Shown piece after piece: positions 24,491 to 35,549 of a stretch of DNA of 64,000 nt. The translations under genes were made by a program, and so were the position numbers. Below the pieces are notes generated by a model. The model worked only from the letters and a program-made list of their open reading frames with translations. It was not told the origin of the DNA and ran no database searches. The stretch comes from Aquatica leii. Its lineage: Eukaryota > Arthropoda > Insecta > Coleoptera > Lampyridae. How positions within the stretch are numbered: the stretch's first letter is position 1; each line of letters begins with the position of its first letter. The DNA is taken from assembly GCA_035610365.1 (NCBI GenBank), contig CM069432.1, positions 106,969,529 to 107,033,528 of the forward strand. The letters run 5' to 3'.

Positions 24491-25951
24491 TTTTTCTTTC
24501 TAAAAACCTAGGTAACCAATCGACGCCAACTCAATCACAAAACCAAACCCTAAACCAGTGCTTAGGTACTAACTACTAGTTTCATTTTAATAAAAATGGG
24601 AAATTAACGCACCAGATTCCAACTGAATCGCGTGAATGCACAATAGGAAAATGATCTAAACGCGGGAGTAGGAAGAAGACAGAAAATACGAGAGGCACGT
24701 AAAATTTGAATTCAAAGTATAACGCTTAAACTATATAATTAGATATAATGGAAACGTACACGTTTTAAATTAAAATCTAATAATGGTGAATTAAATTTTA
24801 TCAAAATCAGATTTAGCACTGTTTGTAGAGTGAACGCGTTATTATTTGATCCCAAGCTGCGCGAGAACGGTCAGCTGATTTGCTACAATTCACTATGATA
24901 AAGTTATACTACTTTTATACAATACTTTTATACATACATGCGTGTATGCTATAATTTATACAAGGTAACTAAAATAAATGGAATTACATTTGTATTTATG
25001 TTAATACTTCGTTGTTATTTATATTGAAGTAACACCAACAAAAATTAAGTCCAAATAAGTGAAAAATATGAACGGAAGCTCCGAACTTACTTTTTGCATT
25101 TACCAAGTGAACTAGCTTCATCGACATTGTGGACAAAGTACTTAATGCTTGAATCAACTTTTGAGCTACAAAAAACCTATACATATTAGAGAATGTAGAA
25201 AACAGTACTTTTTTTTTAATGAAACCAAAACTTAGAAACGAACAATTAAAACCTCGTCATCTTAATAAGATTTTGAACAAATGAATGCAATTACGACAAA
25301 CTTATTAACTGGTTGATTAATGTTAAAAAGGATACTTACTTGTGTGACTATACCAAATGAAAAGAAATAATAAATTTGAAAGTTTTATCATGCAAGAAAC
25401 TTTTTTTTTAATTTTGAAAATCTAAGCAAAAAGCACATATTTCAAGACTTAATCATTCATTCACCATAAAAAAATAGTAATAATCCAGTTAAATATATTT
25501 CAAACAAATTTAAAATTAAAAAAAAATACAAAGTATAATAAACTGCAAATAAGATAAATCTTCAAAGCAAAAGCTCACATCGTATTGAACAAACTTATAT
25601 CATTTATATACTTATAATAATAAAATAAGTAAAACATTTTAAACCAAACACATCGCATAATTTTATATGTATTTATTTAAATCGATCTGATAATGGTCCT
25701 CGTTTATTCCGGTAATGACTTTAAAATGCACAGATATTAATCTTGCTTTTCCTCATCCTCATCGGACTAGCCACATGAGTCTTCATCTGATGAGTCGTTG
25801 ACATTACAGGTTAACGGTTCGCAATAAATGTCTGTTATATGTTCTTTTTCTATTGGGATTTTACATTACCGATGGCGGCGCCACTGTTGCGCCTGTCATG
25901 GCGACGAATGGTAGTAATCGTTTTTGTAAGACACATTGAGCTAGGCGGTAT
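24491..25951. other. Spacer; short acidic minus-strand coding trace
   Basis: No gene was recognised. At about 25740-25860 the minus strand reads EHITDIYCEPLTCNVNDSSD followed by EDSCG and more Asp/Glu, which looks like the acidic terminus of a protein (piggyBac N-termini are similar), but it is too short to assign. Confidence 0.25.
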
Positions 25952-26119
25952 TTGATTGTTTTGTTAGATATTAGTGAAGATTGTACTCGTTGTCTATACT
26001 TCAAAATAGTCTTTTTGAAGACTTTATTCATCCTTCATTGTATACAGGTAAACATTTTTGTTTGGATTTACGTATTTTTCGTGTATGAAACTAAATTTAT
26101 TTTAGTAACCTTACCTGTC

Positions 26120-27675
26120 ATAGATAGCAAGAACCGTAAATGCAATGTAAATTGTTGTGTGTATGGATGTCACAGCAAGAAAGATCGTGAAATAAATCTT
26201 AGTTTTTACCGTCTTCCAAAAGCACGAAGTGGTTTCGCATATATTACAAACAAATTGGGAATAATGGAAAAAATTGATCGGTTAAAAGCTTGGGAACTAA
26301 AGCTGTTCATGGGAAAGTACCCTACTTCTTGTCTACGAGTTCGTTCTCTACACTTTATTGAAAATGATTTTATTTTGCCTGGTACGTAAGTAATAATTAT
26401 AGTTGTCGCATAGCAACAGAGTTAGAATTATCATATTCGTTAGTTATGAAACATCTATTCTAAGTTTTATTTGTTTACAGGTATCAAAACAAAACTTCGC
26501 AGATTAAAGAGCAATGCACTTCCATCACAAAACTTGCCAGTTGCAAGTTTTACAAAATTCAAACCAAAGCGACTTGAACTTCTCAAGCACGTTAGTAATT
26601 CTGCAACTCTACCTACGAAGAGTAACATTGAAAACATGAACACTGAGCTTAATATTATCCCTGAACCACCACGTATTTTGTCAGCATCAGAACAAATTGC
26701 AGTAACGGGTTTGCCAGATCATGTGAAATCTCAAGATATTCCATCATCATCAACTATTACAAATGAGCACAGCAGACAAAAGTGTTCAAGTTAAATCTGG
26801 CGATATTATTATTCATTTTATCACCTGTATCGATAGTGATTCAAAACTCGGCACACTAACAGGATTGGCATCTTTTGACCAGTTAAATGTATTAATTACC
26901 TCAGCATTTCCTGAGTTACGAAGAAAAACAACTTCAGTTAAGAAGCGCATTATAATGACGTTTATGAAATTTAAAAAAAAGGTCTGTGATATGTTGTTCT
27001 TGCTTCTCTATTTATGACTGTGACCAGCAAAACTTGCAAACTCATATGCTATGACACTATCTCAAAGTTATGCTTTATTTTAAAGCATTTGATTATATGG
27101 CCATCATCAGAAGAATGTCGCATCAATTTACCTACTTGCTTTGAAAAATTTTCTAATGCACAGAATTTCTAGTTCAAAGATCCAACCGTTTGTGTTGTCG
27201 AATTTTAACATATTCTCATTATAAAGGGATGCAAACAATAAAATTTTTAACTGAGGTAAGTCCAGCAGGATTGATAACTTTTATTAGCCGTCCTTATGGT
27301 GGAAGAGCAGCTGATAAAACAATATTTGAACAATCTAATCTGATAAGTAAATTAGATTCCGGAAAAGATGCAATTATGGTTCACAAGGGATTTAGAATTG
27401 ACGACATAACAAACTTACATAAAATAAAATTAATCAGACCTGCTTTCCTTTGTAAGAAGAGTAAATTTTCAGAAGAAGAGTCGAGACGTAACGTAGACAT
27501 TTCGAAGGCTAGAGTTCATATTGAAAGAGCAAATCAACGAATTAAATCGTTTAAAATTTTGGCTAAACCATTACCCATTACTCTGGAGCCAAAAATTGAA
27601 GAAATTTTTACAATAATTTGCGCGATAGTAAATATATCTAATCCAATATTAGGAGATGACAAATTTATGACGTGA
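26120..27675 (+). pseudogene. THAP-domain DDE transposase of ISL2EU type, inactive
   Basis: The first exon carries a THAP zinc finger: NCCVYGCHSKK...FYRLPK...LKAWELKLFMGK...SLHFIENDF, with the C-x4-C and C-x-H landmarks in place. An intron of about 100 bp (donor GGTACG near 26384, acceptor TTTACAG near 26480) joins it in phase to GIKTKLRRLKSNALPSQNL. A frameshift occurs near 26765-26790. The DDE_Tnp_4 part follows: HLIIWPSSEECRINLPTCFE, then SPAGLITFISRPYGGRAADK, DAIMVHKGFRI and ARVHIERANQRIKS. The family motif MVDKGF reads MVHKGF, so a catalytic aspartate is lost; the region of the first aspartate near 27150 is deleted. The final glutamate motif remains. It would have moved the element and binds DNA through THAP. 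Confidence 0.8.
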
Positions 27676-28368
27676 ACTTATTTTTAGTGTATTTAGTGAA
27701 TGCGATTATGATGTGAACCTCATTAAGAAATGCTTAATCTGTGTTGTTGTTGTAACTTGCATATTAAGATCATGATAATTTATTTTCTTTTTCCTCTGTA
27801 CAAATAATATGAATCATTTTATTAATATAGTTAAATTATAACTTTAACATTGAATTTTGTACTAAATCTTTATCATATTGCACTTTAACATTAATAAAAC
27901 TATAGTCGCTTGATGCATATATAAATAAATCACATTCTGTTAAATTTAATATCGCTAAACCTAACTGAACCTGCCCATAATACATATGCTTTTTTTTAAT
28001 ACTGGAATATTGTCTTGAAAATTTAAATATATTATTGTTCAATCTAAAATTGTTTTTGATTTTCCTTCGTATGGACATTTTATTTCTAGTACCTACGGTA
28101 ATAGGTATACTATTTTTAATAACAATACCTGTTTTATTAAATGTGTATACAAAGAAACAGTAGTTTGTACAAAGCTATAATTACGTTAACTAACTAATTA
28201 ACTAAAAACACTTCTCGCGTCACGCGTACTGAAACCCTGACTTGACTTAACTCAGAGTCGTTGGTTTTGCACACTAGATGGCGCTTGCCAATGCATCCGG
28301 TTTAGTTAAATTTTATTCAGCAATACTGTCAGGTGAATATCTTAACTAAGGATGATCTCTGCTAAGTA

Positions 28369-29342
28369 TCAAGCCTGAACAACTTCTTGGCCAGTATGCG
28401 TTTTATAAGTTGAGCGAGCAACATCTTCAAATTGTTGCCTATGGCTGGTGAACTTGCTAGTAAAACTTTTTGGCCAAAAAAACTTTTTAGTTATTGTTTC
28501 CCAATCGTTTGAAAAAAAGGTGTATAATGAATAGCATCGAGAACCTTTAACAAACAATAATGTAAGTACATTTATAATTTGTGAACAACCTTTTACTAAC
28601 TAGTTATGCGAAATTGTCGTTCTTTCACCCATTCAGCGCGGCTTAATTTGGTGTTTATCGCTACAGCTGCAATGTTTGCATTACAAATACTTTTAAAAAC
28701 ATTTTCGCAACATTGGTTTGTTGGTCGCAATATACTAAAATTTTGAAGAACACTATTTTTTGCATGTTCGAGAATTATATATACTATTTCTTTTTCGTCA
28801 TTACAATCTTGAGCAGATGTAGAAGATTTCAAATTCACAGGTGCATGTCGTGTGAATTTAGCTATTATATCAGCACCACTAATTTGAGTAGTTGTTTGCA
28901 TAAGAAATACTTTCATTTTAAAACACTCATGTTCTAAAATTGGTATCGCAGCATAATTTTCTGTTGCTTTGACTTTACTCCAGTAACACTTTACATCGGT
29001 GGATGCTAGCTGAGGTAAGGACAATATGTTTTGTCTGCTGCATAAAATCAAGACTGCAACAACATGCTTACACTTCTTTGACAAACCTGCCTTACAGAAA
29101 CAACTAAAGTTAACTATCTTCACTTGTCTGTTAATAATTTCAAATTCTCATTTTATTTCATGCGTTTTATCTTGTAGAGCACTGGTTTTTAGGCACAATG
29201 CAAATATTTCAATTAACCCAGATGTTTTCTTCAAAATGCCACTAGTAATAATATGCTGTGAATTCGCAATTGCTTCACCTTCAATAATACATTTAGATGT
29301 AGGCACAGCTTCCAAATAACGAAAAAGAGTCATTAACGACAA
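28369..29342 (-). pseudogene. SWIM zinc-finger / YqaJ-like protein of ISL2EU, truncated
   Basis: From 29342 the frame reads MSLMTLFRYLEAVPTSKCII, with a frame break near 29140. It then gives NFSCFCKAGLSKKCKHVVAV, whose C-x-C...C-x-H spacing is a SWIM zinc finger. After KLSRAEWVKERQFRIT a 56-bp intron (28545-28600, minus-strand GT...AG) joins in phase to SSRCYSLYTFFSNDWETITK and FFWPKSFTSKFT...QQFEDVARSTYKTHTG. That last segment is the entry to the YqaJ nuclease domain in ISL2EU second proteins. The catalytic acidic residues that should follow are absent, as the frame stops at 28369. It presumably assists ISL2EU transposition; its exact role is not established. Confidence 0.7.
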
Positions 29343-29682
29343 GCAATATCACTGCTCTTCCATATTCTAACAAACTGGATTTTAAAAAAGACAAATATTT
29401 TTTAGTTTTTGTTTGTACCTAACCATATTTTTAGGTTAATAAAAAGCATACGAAATAATTATAAAATTAGAACGTTCAATAGAGTACTTACATACAAATT
29501 ACAGTATAGGAGACTGTAGGAGCCTTGAAAAAAACTTATTCCAAAAAGCACGACAAAAAACTGAGTCAAACAGTAAGAAAAACTAAAAACCGGTAAGCAC
29601 AAATAGCATGTAAATGATGCGATGCATACAGACGATTACTACCATTAATGTTTATGTTTACGTCCGCATGGTGGCGTGTTGT

Positions 29683-31115
29683 TTAATGTAAAATTCCAAT
29701 ATACCCTTCTTCAATTTCTTGGACGTGCCGACATACTTGTGACCATTCCTTTACACCTACACTTGCAATTTTTTCTTTTACCAAAGACTCCACCTCATTT
29801 AACTTAAACGTGATGTTTCTAGTTCCAACCCAATTCTTAATAACACTCCAAATTTTTTCTATAGGATTTAATTCTGGGTGATAAGGTGGTAGTCGGCATA
29901 CAGTATGTCCATGTTTAGCAAATACTGAATGAACCGAGTATTGCTTATTAATCGGCTTATTTATTAGTACTAAATTATACAGTTCTGCTTTTGTAGATTT
30001 TTCTTCGTACATAATACCAAGTTCATTTATCCACAACTTCATGTCTGCTTTTCTATGATTAAAATTGGGAATTTTAACTTCCAAAACATTATGGTAACTG
30101 GCATTATCCATAACCACTACAGAATTTTTGGAAAGATTAGAAATTAATTGATGTTCCAACCAACGATTTTAATTGTTAAAAGTCTCCACTTTTCTGACCA
30201 AATTTAAATATCAATAGCGCATTATTAACAAATCCATCATTACCACCAGCATGTACAATAATTAACCGTTTACCCTTAGATATTGAGCATTTCAGCCCTT
30301 GATTTGATTTATCAGTTTATTGGTAAGAAGTTGTATAGGAAGCGTGAATGTAAGTTTCATCGGTATAATTGATGGGACGTCTTTCTTTAGGATACTTAGT
30401 TTTTGCTCGTATGTATGATACTCGTAAATTTCGCACATCATGACGTTCCATCAACATAGGACGATTATCAGTGGGTTTTTGCCATCTAAAAGAAATATAT
30501 ACTTAACCTTCAATTCAAGTTCAAGAATTACGATTTTTTACAAAACAATAAAATCTATTTGTTTCAGTAAAAGTAGAACATCGAGTAAATTAAAGAATGT
30601 AATTATTATACCTGAATCCTAATTTTTTTAAGATTTTTTTTAATGAGGTTTCTTTGCCAGAAAAGCCAATGGTATCCTCATCCTTAATTTTCTCGGAAAT
30701 AGCCATCAAAGTAGGCGTGTGTCCATCAGTAAGATGGAATTTGTAAGCAATTCTTCGTATAGTTTATTCTCACAATTGTCTACGGTTGGTTTAGGAGATG
30801 CCTTATGAAATTCTTTTCTCGGTGATTTAAATTTAGTTTGTTCGCCAGTTTCAATTAACTTGCCTTCTCGCACAATACTTACTACAATAGCTGGTAAAAC
30901 TCCTGTTGCTTGAACAACCGTATCGATAAGATTGCCTTTACAAAATAAAAGTAAATTATTGAATGTATGTAATGCATAACCTAACAATTATCTTTTTTAT
31001 TTCTTTCTTTAAAATACGAATAAACATTCCATACTGTTGTCCTGGATTCTTTAGGATAGTGCCTCTTTTTGTAGCCGAAGATGCAGCAACATTAATTTCG
31101 AGTTCATCAGACATG
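29683..31115 (-). pseudogene. Tc1/mariner-superfamily (IS630-like) DD82E transposase, broken
   Basis: The reading starts MSDELEINVAASSATKRGTI at 31115, has a small intron near 30950-30985, then an HTH-like region (GNLIDTVVQATGVLPAIVVS). A frameshift near 30765 leads to FHLTDGHTPTLMAISEKIKD. A 126-bp intron (30486-30611, GT...AG, in phase) precedes WQKPTDNRPMLMERHDVRNL and INYTDETYIHASYTTS, which holds the first catalytic aspartate. Stops near 30319, 30178 and 30165 follow. The last frame has VVVMDNASYHN (second aspartate) and LPPYHPELNPIEKIWSV (catalytic glutamate). I count 82 residues between the second aspartate and the glutamate, far more than the usual 34-41; DD82E members are known as a separate group of the superfamily. 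Dead copy. Confidence 0.75.
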
Positions 31116-31141
31116 CTGTAATCAAACTTGAACCGTAACAA

Positions 31142-33309
31142 AATCGATCACAAGAAATACTTTACTTACTTGTAACACAATAATACAGACAGCAAAGTTT
31201 TAAAAAAAATTGGTTGTAGTTTTATTAATAGACTTGAGAAACGAAATAAGAACAAATAAGTAAACGGAAACAAGCAATGAAAACAATTAAAAGGGCGATA
31301 ACTGGTCGACGTTTTTAGTTCGATCTATAAATCGTTTCATCGCATAAAATCTCTATCTATCGCACTTGCACGTACAAATTTTGAGATCTGCACAAGGATC
31401 ATCAAATAACGCATTTGCTCTAATATCTTGAACATAACTACAATTGTGACATATTTTGAGGAAGATAGAAACAAAATCGCTACATCAAAACAATTATTTA
31501 CCAAATGTAAAAAATGACTCTAATTAATACATAGTAGTCAGTAGATGAACTAATCCGTAAAACACTTATTCACTAACAACCAGATATTTAAATTTAGTGC
31601 TTAATTAAATCCTTATGGTCTTTTACCATTCTACTTTTCATATTACTTATTGTAATAAGAACTTAACTATTCATTTTCTTTTGTTTCTATCCATTTGTTG
31701 CTATTTCAGAATATAACTATTTACCGTATTTATATTTATAAATAATTTGCATTTTACATTAAATTGTATATATGATGTAGGCAGATTACGCGCTCATTAT
31801 TAGAAGTATATTCTTATTAGATAATTTAGTTTCAATGTGGAATTATTAATAAGGTTTACTGTAATATTAGAAAGTTATAGGTCGTTCAAATAACGCCAAT
31901 CAGTAATATGAAGTCTCCTTATTTCGACTAGGTTAGGGAGGGATTCATAGGCTTGGTTTGGTATTTAAAAGCTTGACTTGAAATCAATATAAATTAATAA
32001 AATCAAAATAATATTATCTTGATGTAAAAATTACACCCTAAAATATGGTTTATCGACGGGAGTTTACACAAATGTATTTAGCAAATAGCGTCAACTGAAG
32101 AAATCAAAACAGAAATTAAGCAAGTTGTCGAACTGAGTTCTAAGAAAGCTAAATTTATGATTGATACTTCTTACATTGCAACGCTTTTTGTTCATTTAGC
32201 TGAAGTCTTGTTTTGGTTACAACCGTAGATAAGCATAATCGAGTATACAAAGTACATTTTGTTAAGTTAGGTCAGTGTAAATACGAAGAAATAAAGATTA
32301 GTATTTGCTATAATTAATTTATTAACAGTTTATTTTGTTTACTTCCAGATTTATTCATAGCACAGTATGACTTCTATGAATTTTTCAATGAGGGAGGTGC
32401 ACCATTAATCGACGTTTCGTGTTGCTTATTTTACTGTATTATTTTTAACAGGTAATTATTAAAGTATGTTACATTACTTATATGTTTAATTTTTTTGTTC
32501 AGATTCATAAAACATAGTTCTTCTACGTTTTTATGTTTTTCTAGGCGTCACGAAATGTCGCCTTCAAAAAGCAAAGTGTTTTAGGTTAAAGACGCATGTA
32601 GTTTAAGTACAATAACTCAGGAATACTTAAAAGTTTGAATAAAAAAATAAAATACATACTTTTCATAGTACTATATATTTTTAAAATGTGATAAAAATTT
32701 AAATAACAAAAATAAGGCACATGTATAGAAGAAAACACTTGTATAACGACAGGCAAACGTGACAAAAAAAAACTTAGACGGTGAATTTAATGACAATAGA
32801 TACTTAATGACATTTAAAAATATCGACTTATTGTTCACTTATGCTTATACGCAGTTTTCGTACACCCATCTCTTGCACTTGTCGAATCTAAACCATTCAT
32901 CTCAAACTTGAGTTGGTGAATTTATAATATCAATGTGGACATCTAATTATATGCGCGGTTACAGTTACTAATAAAGAAAACCTTAATAATTATAGTGCGC
33001 GTCGTTATTTGTGCCAAATAAAGTAAAGTTATAACGTAGATACATTTGAAGATGATTTATTTTTTTTTAATACTTGATAAATCAAAACCTAATAATAAAT
33101 TCCCATGGTTGAGATGTTTTTCAACAGAATGTTTTAATAAGAACGTTGAACGCTGAAACATCATTTAGTGTTGTTAATGAAAATTTAGCTTCAAAAAGTA
33201 AAGGTTGACCAAGTTAGGTAAGTAAAACAAGGTTTAGTTGTATATTATATTTTATATTATAATAGGGACTATTGAAGTTGAGAGTTACCTGTTTAACGTA
33301 GTCATATTT
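31142..33309. other. AT-rich spacer, no gene recognised
   Basis: No coding region, RNA gene or clear repeat was seen. The first 200 bp may hold the 5' end of the DD82E element, but I found no matching inverted terminus at its other end (29560-29680). Confidence 0.35.
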
Positions 33310-34030
33310 ATGGATTTTAGATCAGGAGTTGAAGAAACGTAATCAGAAAAAAACTTGCTGATGCAAGAGATTAGCAATATATCCAAAGAATGTAATTATG
33401 ACTAAAAACAAAAAAATCGGGCTGCATCAAAAGATCAAATAATATGTCAGGCAAAAAAGCAAAATGTGTGTTTGCAGAGATATTTAGTAACCCAAGTACG
33501 AGCTGTCTTGAAACTAAGGTTTTTTAAACCGATACTAATGTTTTCACAGTACATCATTATTATGGCAAATAATAATAAACCAACAAAACAATGTCCTTTA
33601 CATGTCACGTTTTGTTTCAGTTATAAAAAACACAATTCTAAGTAGTAGGTCTGAGATAGAGTGTGCAGAAAATTAAGTCACTAATCAGATACCTACACAA
33701 TCCAAGGTACAAACAGTCGGCCAACATACACTTAAAATTGATACTAGCAATATAGCACAAGGTATGTAATAATAATAATTTTGACAATACAAACTACAGA
33801 TTTTGGTTTTAAAACCCAGTCGAAGACGAATGCATAAGAGAAAACCATTACGGAAAGAAGCTTTAGAACAGTTAAGTAATAAAAATAAACGAGAAAGCAA
33901 AATAAAAGTATAAAAATTAGAAGAAAGAAAAGTTAAAGTTAAAGAACGTCGAATAGTAATAAAAGAAAAAACTTAGAAATAGAATTAAAAAAACTTTACT
34001 TGGAACATGAGGACAACATGTAAACGAAGA
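33310..34030 (+). pseudogene. Possible Harbinger-associated Myb/SANT-like protein remnant
   Basis: Scattered plus-strand text includes KNLLMQEISNISKECN near 33350 and, at 33830-34010, KRKPLRKEALEQLSNKNKRE then EERKVKVKERRIVIKEK and LEIELKKLYLEHED. A charged Glu/Lys-rich helix closing the protein is typical of the second protein of Harbinger elements, which carries a Myb/SANT-like DNA-binding domain. The N-terminal domain is too decayed to confirm. A Harbinger-like transposase trace lies on the opposite strand just downstream, which supports the idea. It could also be any coiled-coil transposon protein. Confidence 0.25.
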
Positions 34031-34539
34031 ATAAGAAGCACCACCCAACTACTGCACTTCTAACAAATGCTAATTAAAACTTTATTTAAAAATTTTAATT
34101 AATTGTTATTGACGCATGCCATACAATAGTTAGCCTATGTTATATTAACCATAATTGTTAATTAATAAATGTATAATTTTACATGTCTAACTTTTCTAAC
34201 AATTTCCTTTTATCTTCTATAATGTATATACAAAAAACTTAGGAAATTAATAATATCTAATATAAACAAAACCCATATTGGAAATAATTAATTATATACA
34301 TATTTCATATAAAACAAAAATAGTTTTATGGCTATACCATTCCAATGTGTGTATTACAAACCAAAATATTCATTTAGTGTGGATGGTACACTTTAAAAAT
34401 ACATTGATGGCTGATTTCAAAACAGACATGTGTGACAATTTGTTAACAAAACGGCAACTTTATACGTACAATCTAGGTGTTACAATAACAGTTTTTGATT
34501 TTTTCTAAAATATACAAATATAAATAACAAAATAATTTT

Positions 34540-35150
34540 CTGAAACCGCAACTACATTAAAACCCTCAAATGTTTCATGGGTCGATGAAACTCCTATTCA
34601 TATAAGATCAAGTTATCAAGCCTCCTTTGATGTGAAGTTAGCAATAGTTCCATAATACCATAAGCCTGATATCTTCATATAATGAATTATCAGTTTTGTC
34701 AAACACAGCTTTCTATTGCAATTCAGCATATAATAAAGAATTCATTTTTCCTTGGGCTTTTGTGCCCAAAGTAATATGATTCTTGATTAACTGATAGTCG
34801 GTAAATCTGTCGAGTTGTACTATTAATGAAACTACAACAATTTGCAACAGCTGCTGCATAATACATCATTTTTTTCTTGATTTAGCCATTGTAAATTATT
34901 TGAATTACTCAAGAGCTCCCCACAATGATTAATTATTACATTTATTGTGGAGTTTATTACTTGTGATAGGGATTGTGCTGACAAACCAAACATAAAGCAT
35001 AAGTTTCTTAATCGGTTAGGTTATACCAATCGTTTTAATAAAATACATAGTGCAATTATCTCTACAAACTCAAGTAAGTATAAATTACTTAAAATTATTA
35101 GACTCACTTACGATTTATTCTATTGCTTGTATCTGTGATTATGTTCTGTT
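34540..35150 (-). pseudogene. Second Harbinger/ISL2EU-like transposase trace
   Basis: On the minus strand the text reads LCFMFGLSAQSLSQVINSTI followed by NVIINHCGELL near 34890-35010, matching the HTH-like segment (rFgiS..tvSrii...) that precedes the catalytic part of DDE_Tnp_4 transposases. Near 34560-34600 it reads THETFEGFNVVAVSEN, matching the family segment just before the first catalytic aspartate; the aspartate itself is replaced. Many stops separate the pieces. It differs from the transposase at 26-27.7 kb, so it represents a separate insertion. The complementary strand also happens to read WVDETPIHI here, which I regard as chance. Confidence 0.4.
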
Positions 35151-35549
35151 AAATTCCCAGAAGGTGAGTTAATATGTGAATGTGGTTCTTTTCAACCAAA
35201 AGCTGTGCTTTATATCTTTATCAGACATATCTTCTAATGTGAAAGTTTCTGTTTCTTGCACATTATCTATGTCTATTAAAATGTTGTCTAGAACAATAAA
35301 TCCAAGTTTTCTCATTCATGTGTCCTAGAATAACAACTTTTAAAATTTATTCCATCCGCGCACAAAATAATTACAAATAACAAAAAAAAACTTTAAAATA
35401 AGTTTAAGAACATAAACTATTTTGGTTACGAATAGAATTAAAAATGCGCTGGTGTCAAACCGTACTCATCTATTGTTTCTAATAAATTGAAGAATTAGAT
35501 CTGTTCAATCTTTTGCATGTTGCTATCGATGTTGACTCTGACTGTTTAA

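Larger units (their letters stand above)
25952..29345. mobile_element. ISL2EU-type (PIF/Harbinger superfamily) element, broken
   Basis: A THAP-plus-DDE transposase on the plus strand (26120-27675) faces a SWIM/YqaJ-like protein on the minus strand (29342-28369). This pair of proteins is the known hallmark of ISL2EU elements. Spacing between the convergent genes is about 0.7 kb. Both are frameshifted and the YqaJ part is cut short. Terminal repeats could not be identified, so the limits given are those of the coding regions. Confidence 0.7.

Noticed and set aside
25785-25815. CTGATGA as a further hammerhead core
   Set aside because: No stem II hairpin and no GAAA follow.
25854-29696. GGGATTTTACATTA at 25854 and its near complement at 29683 as ISL2EU terminal repeats
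   Set aside because: The right-hand match lies within the last codons and 3' end of the DD82E transposase, and similarity ends after about 13 bases.
34590-34640. Plus-strand WVDETPIHI as a Tc1-like catalytic motif
   Set aside because: The opposite strand carries a longer Harbinger-like match over the same bases, and no other Tc1 block is near.
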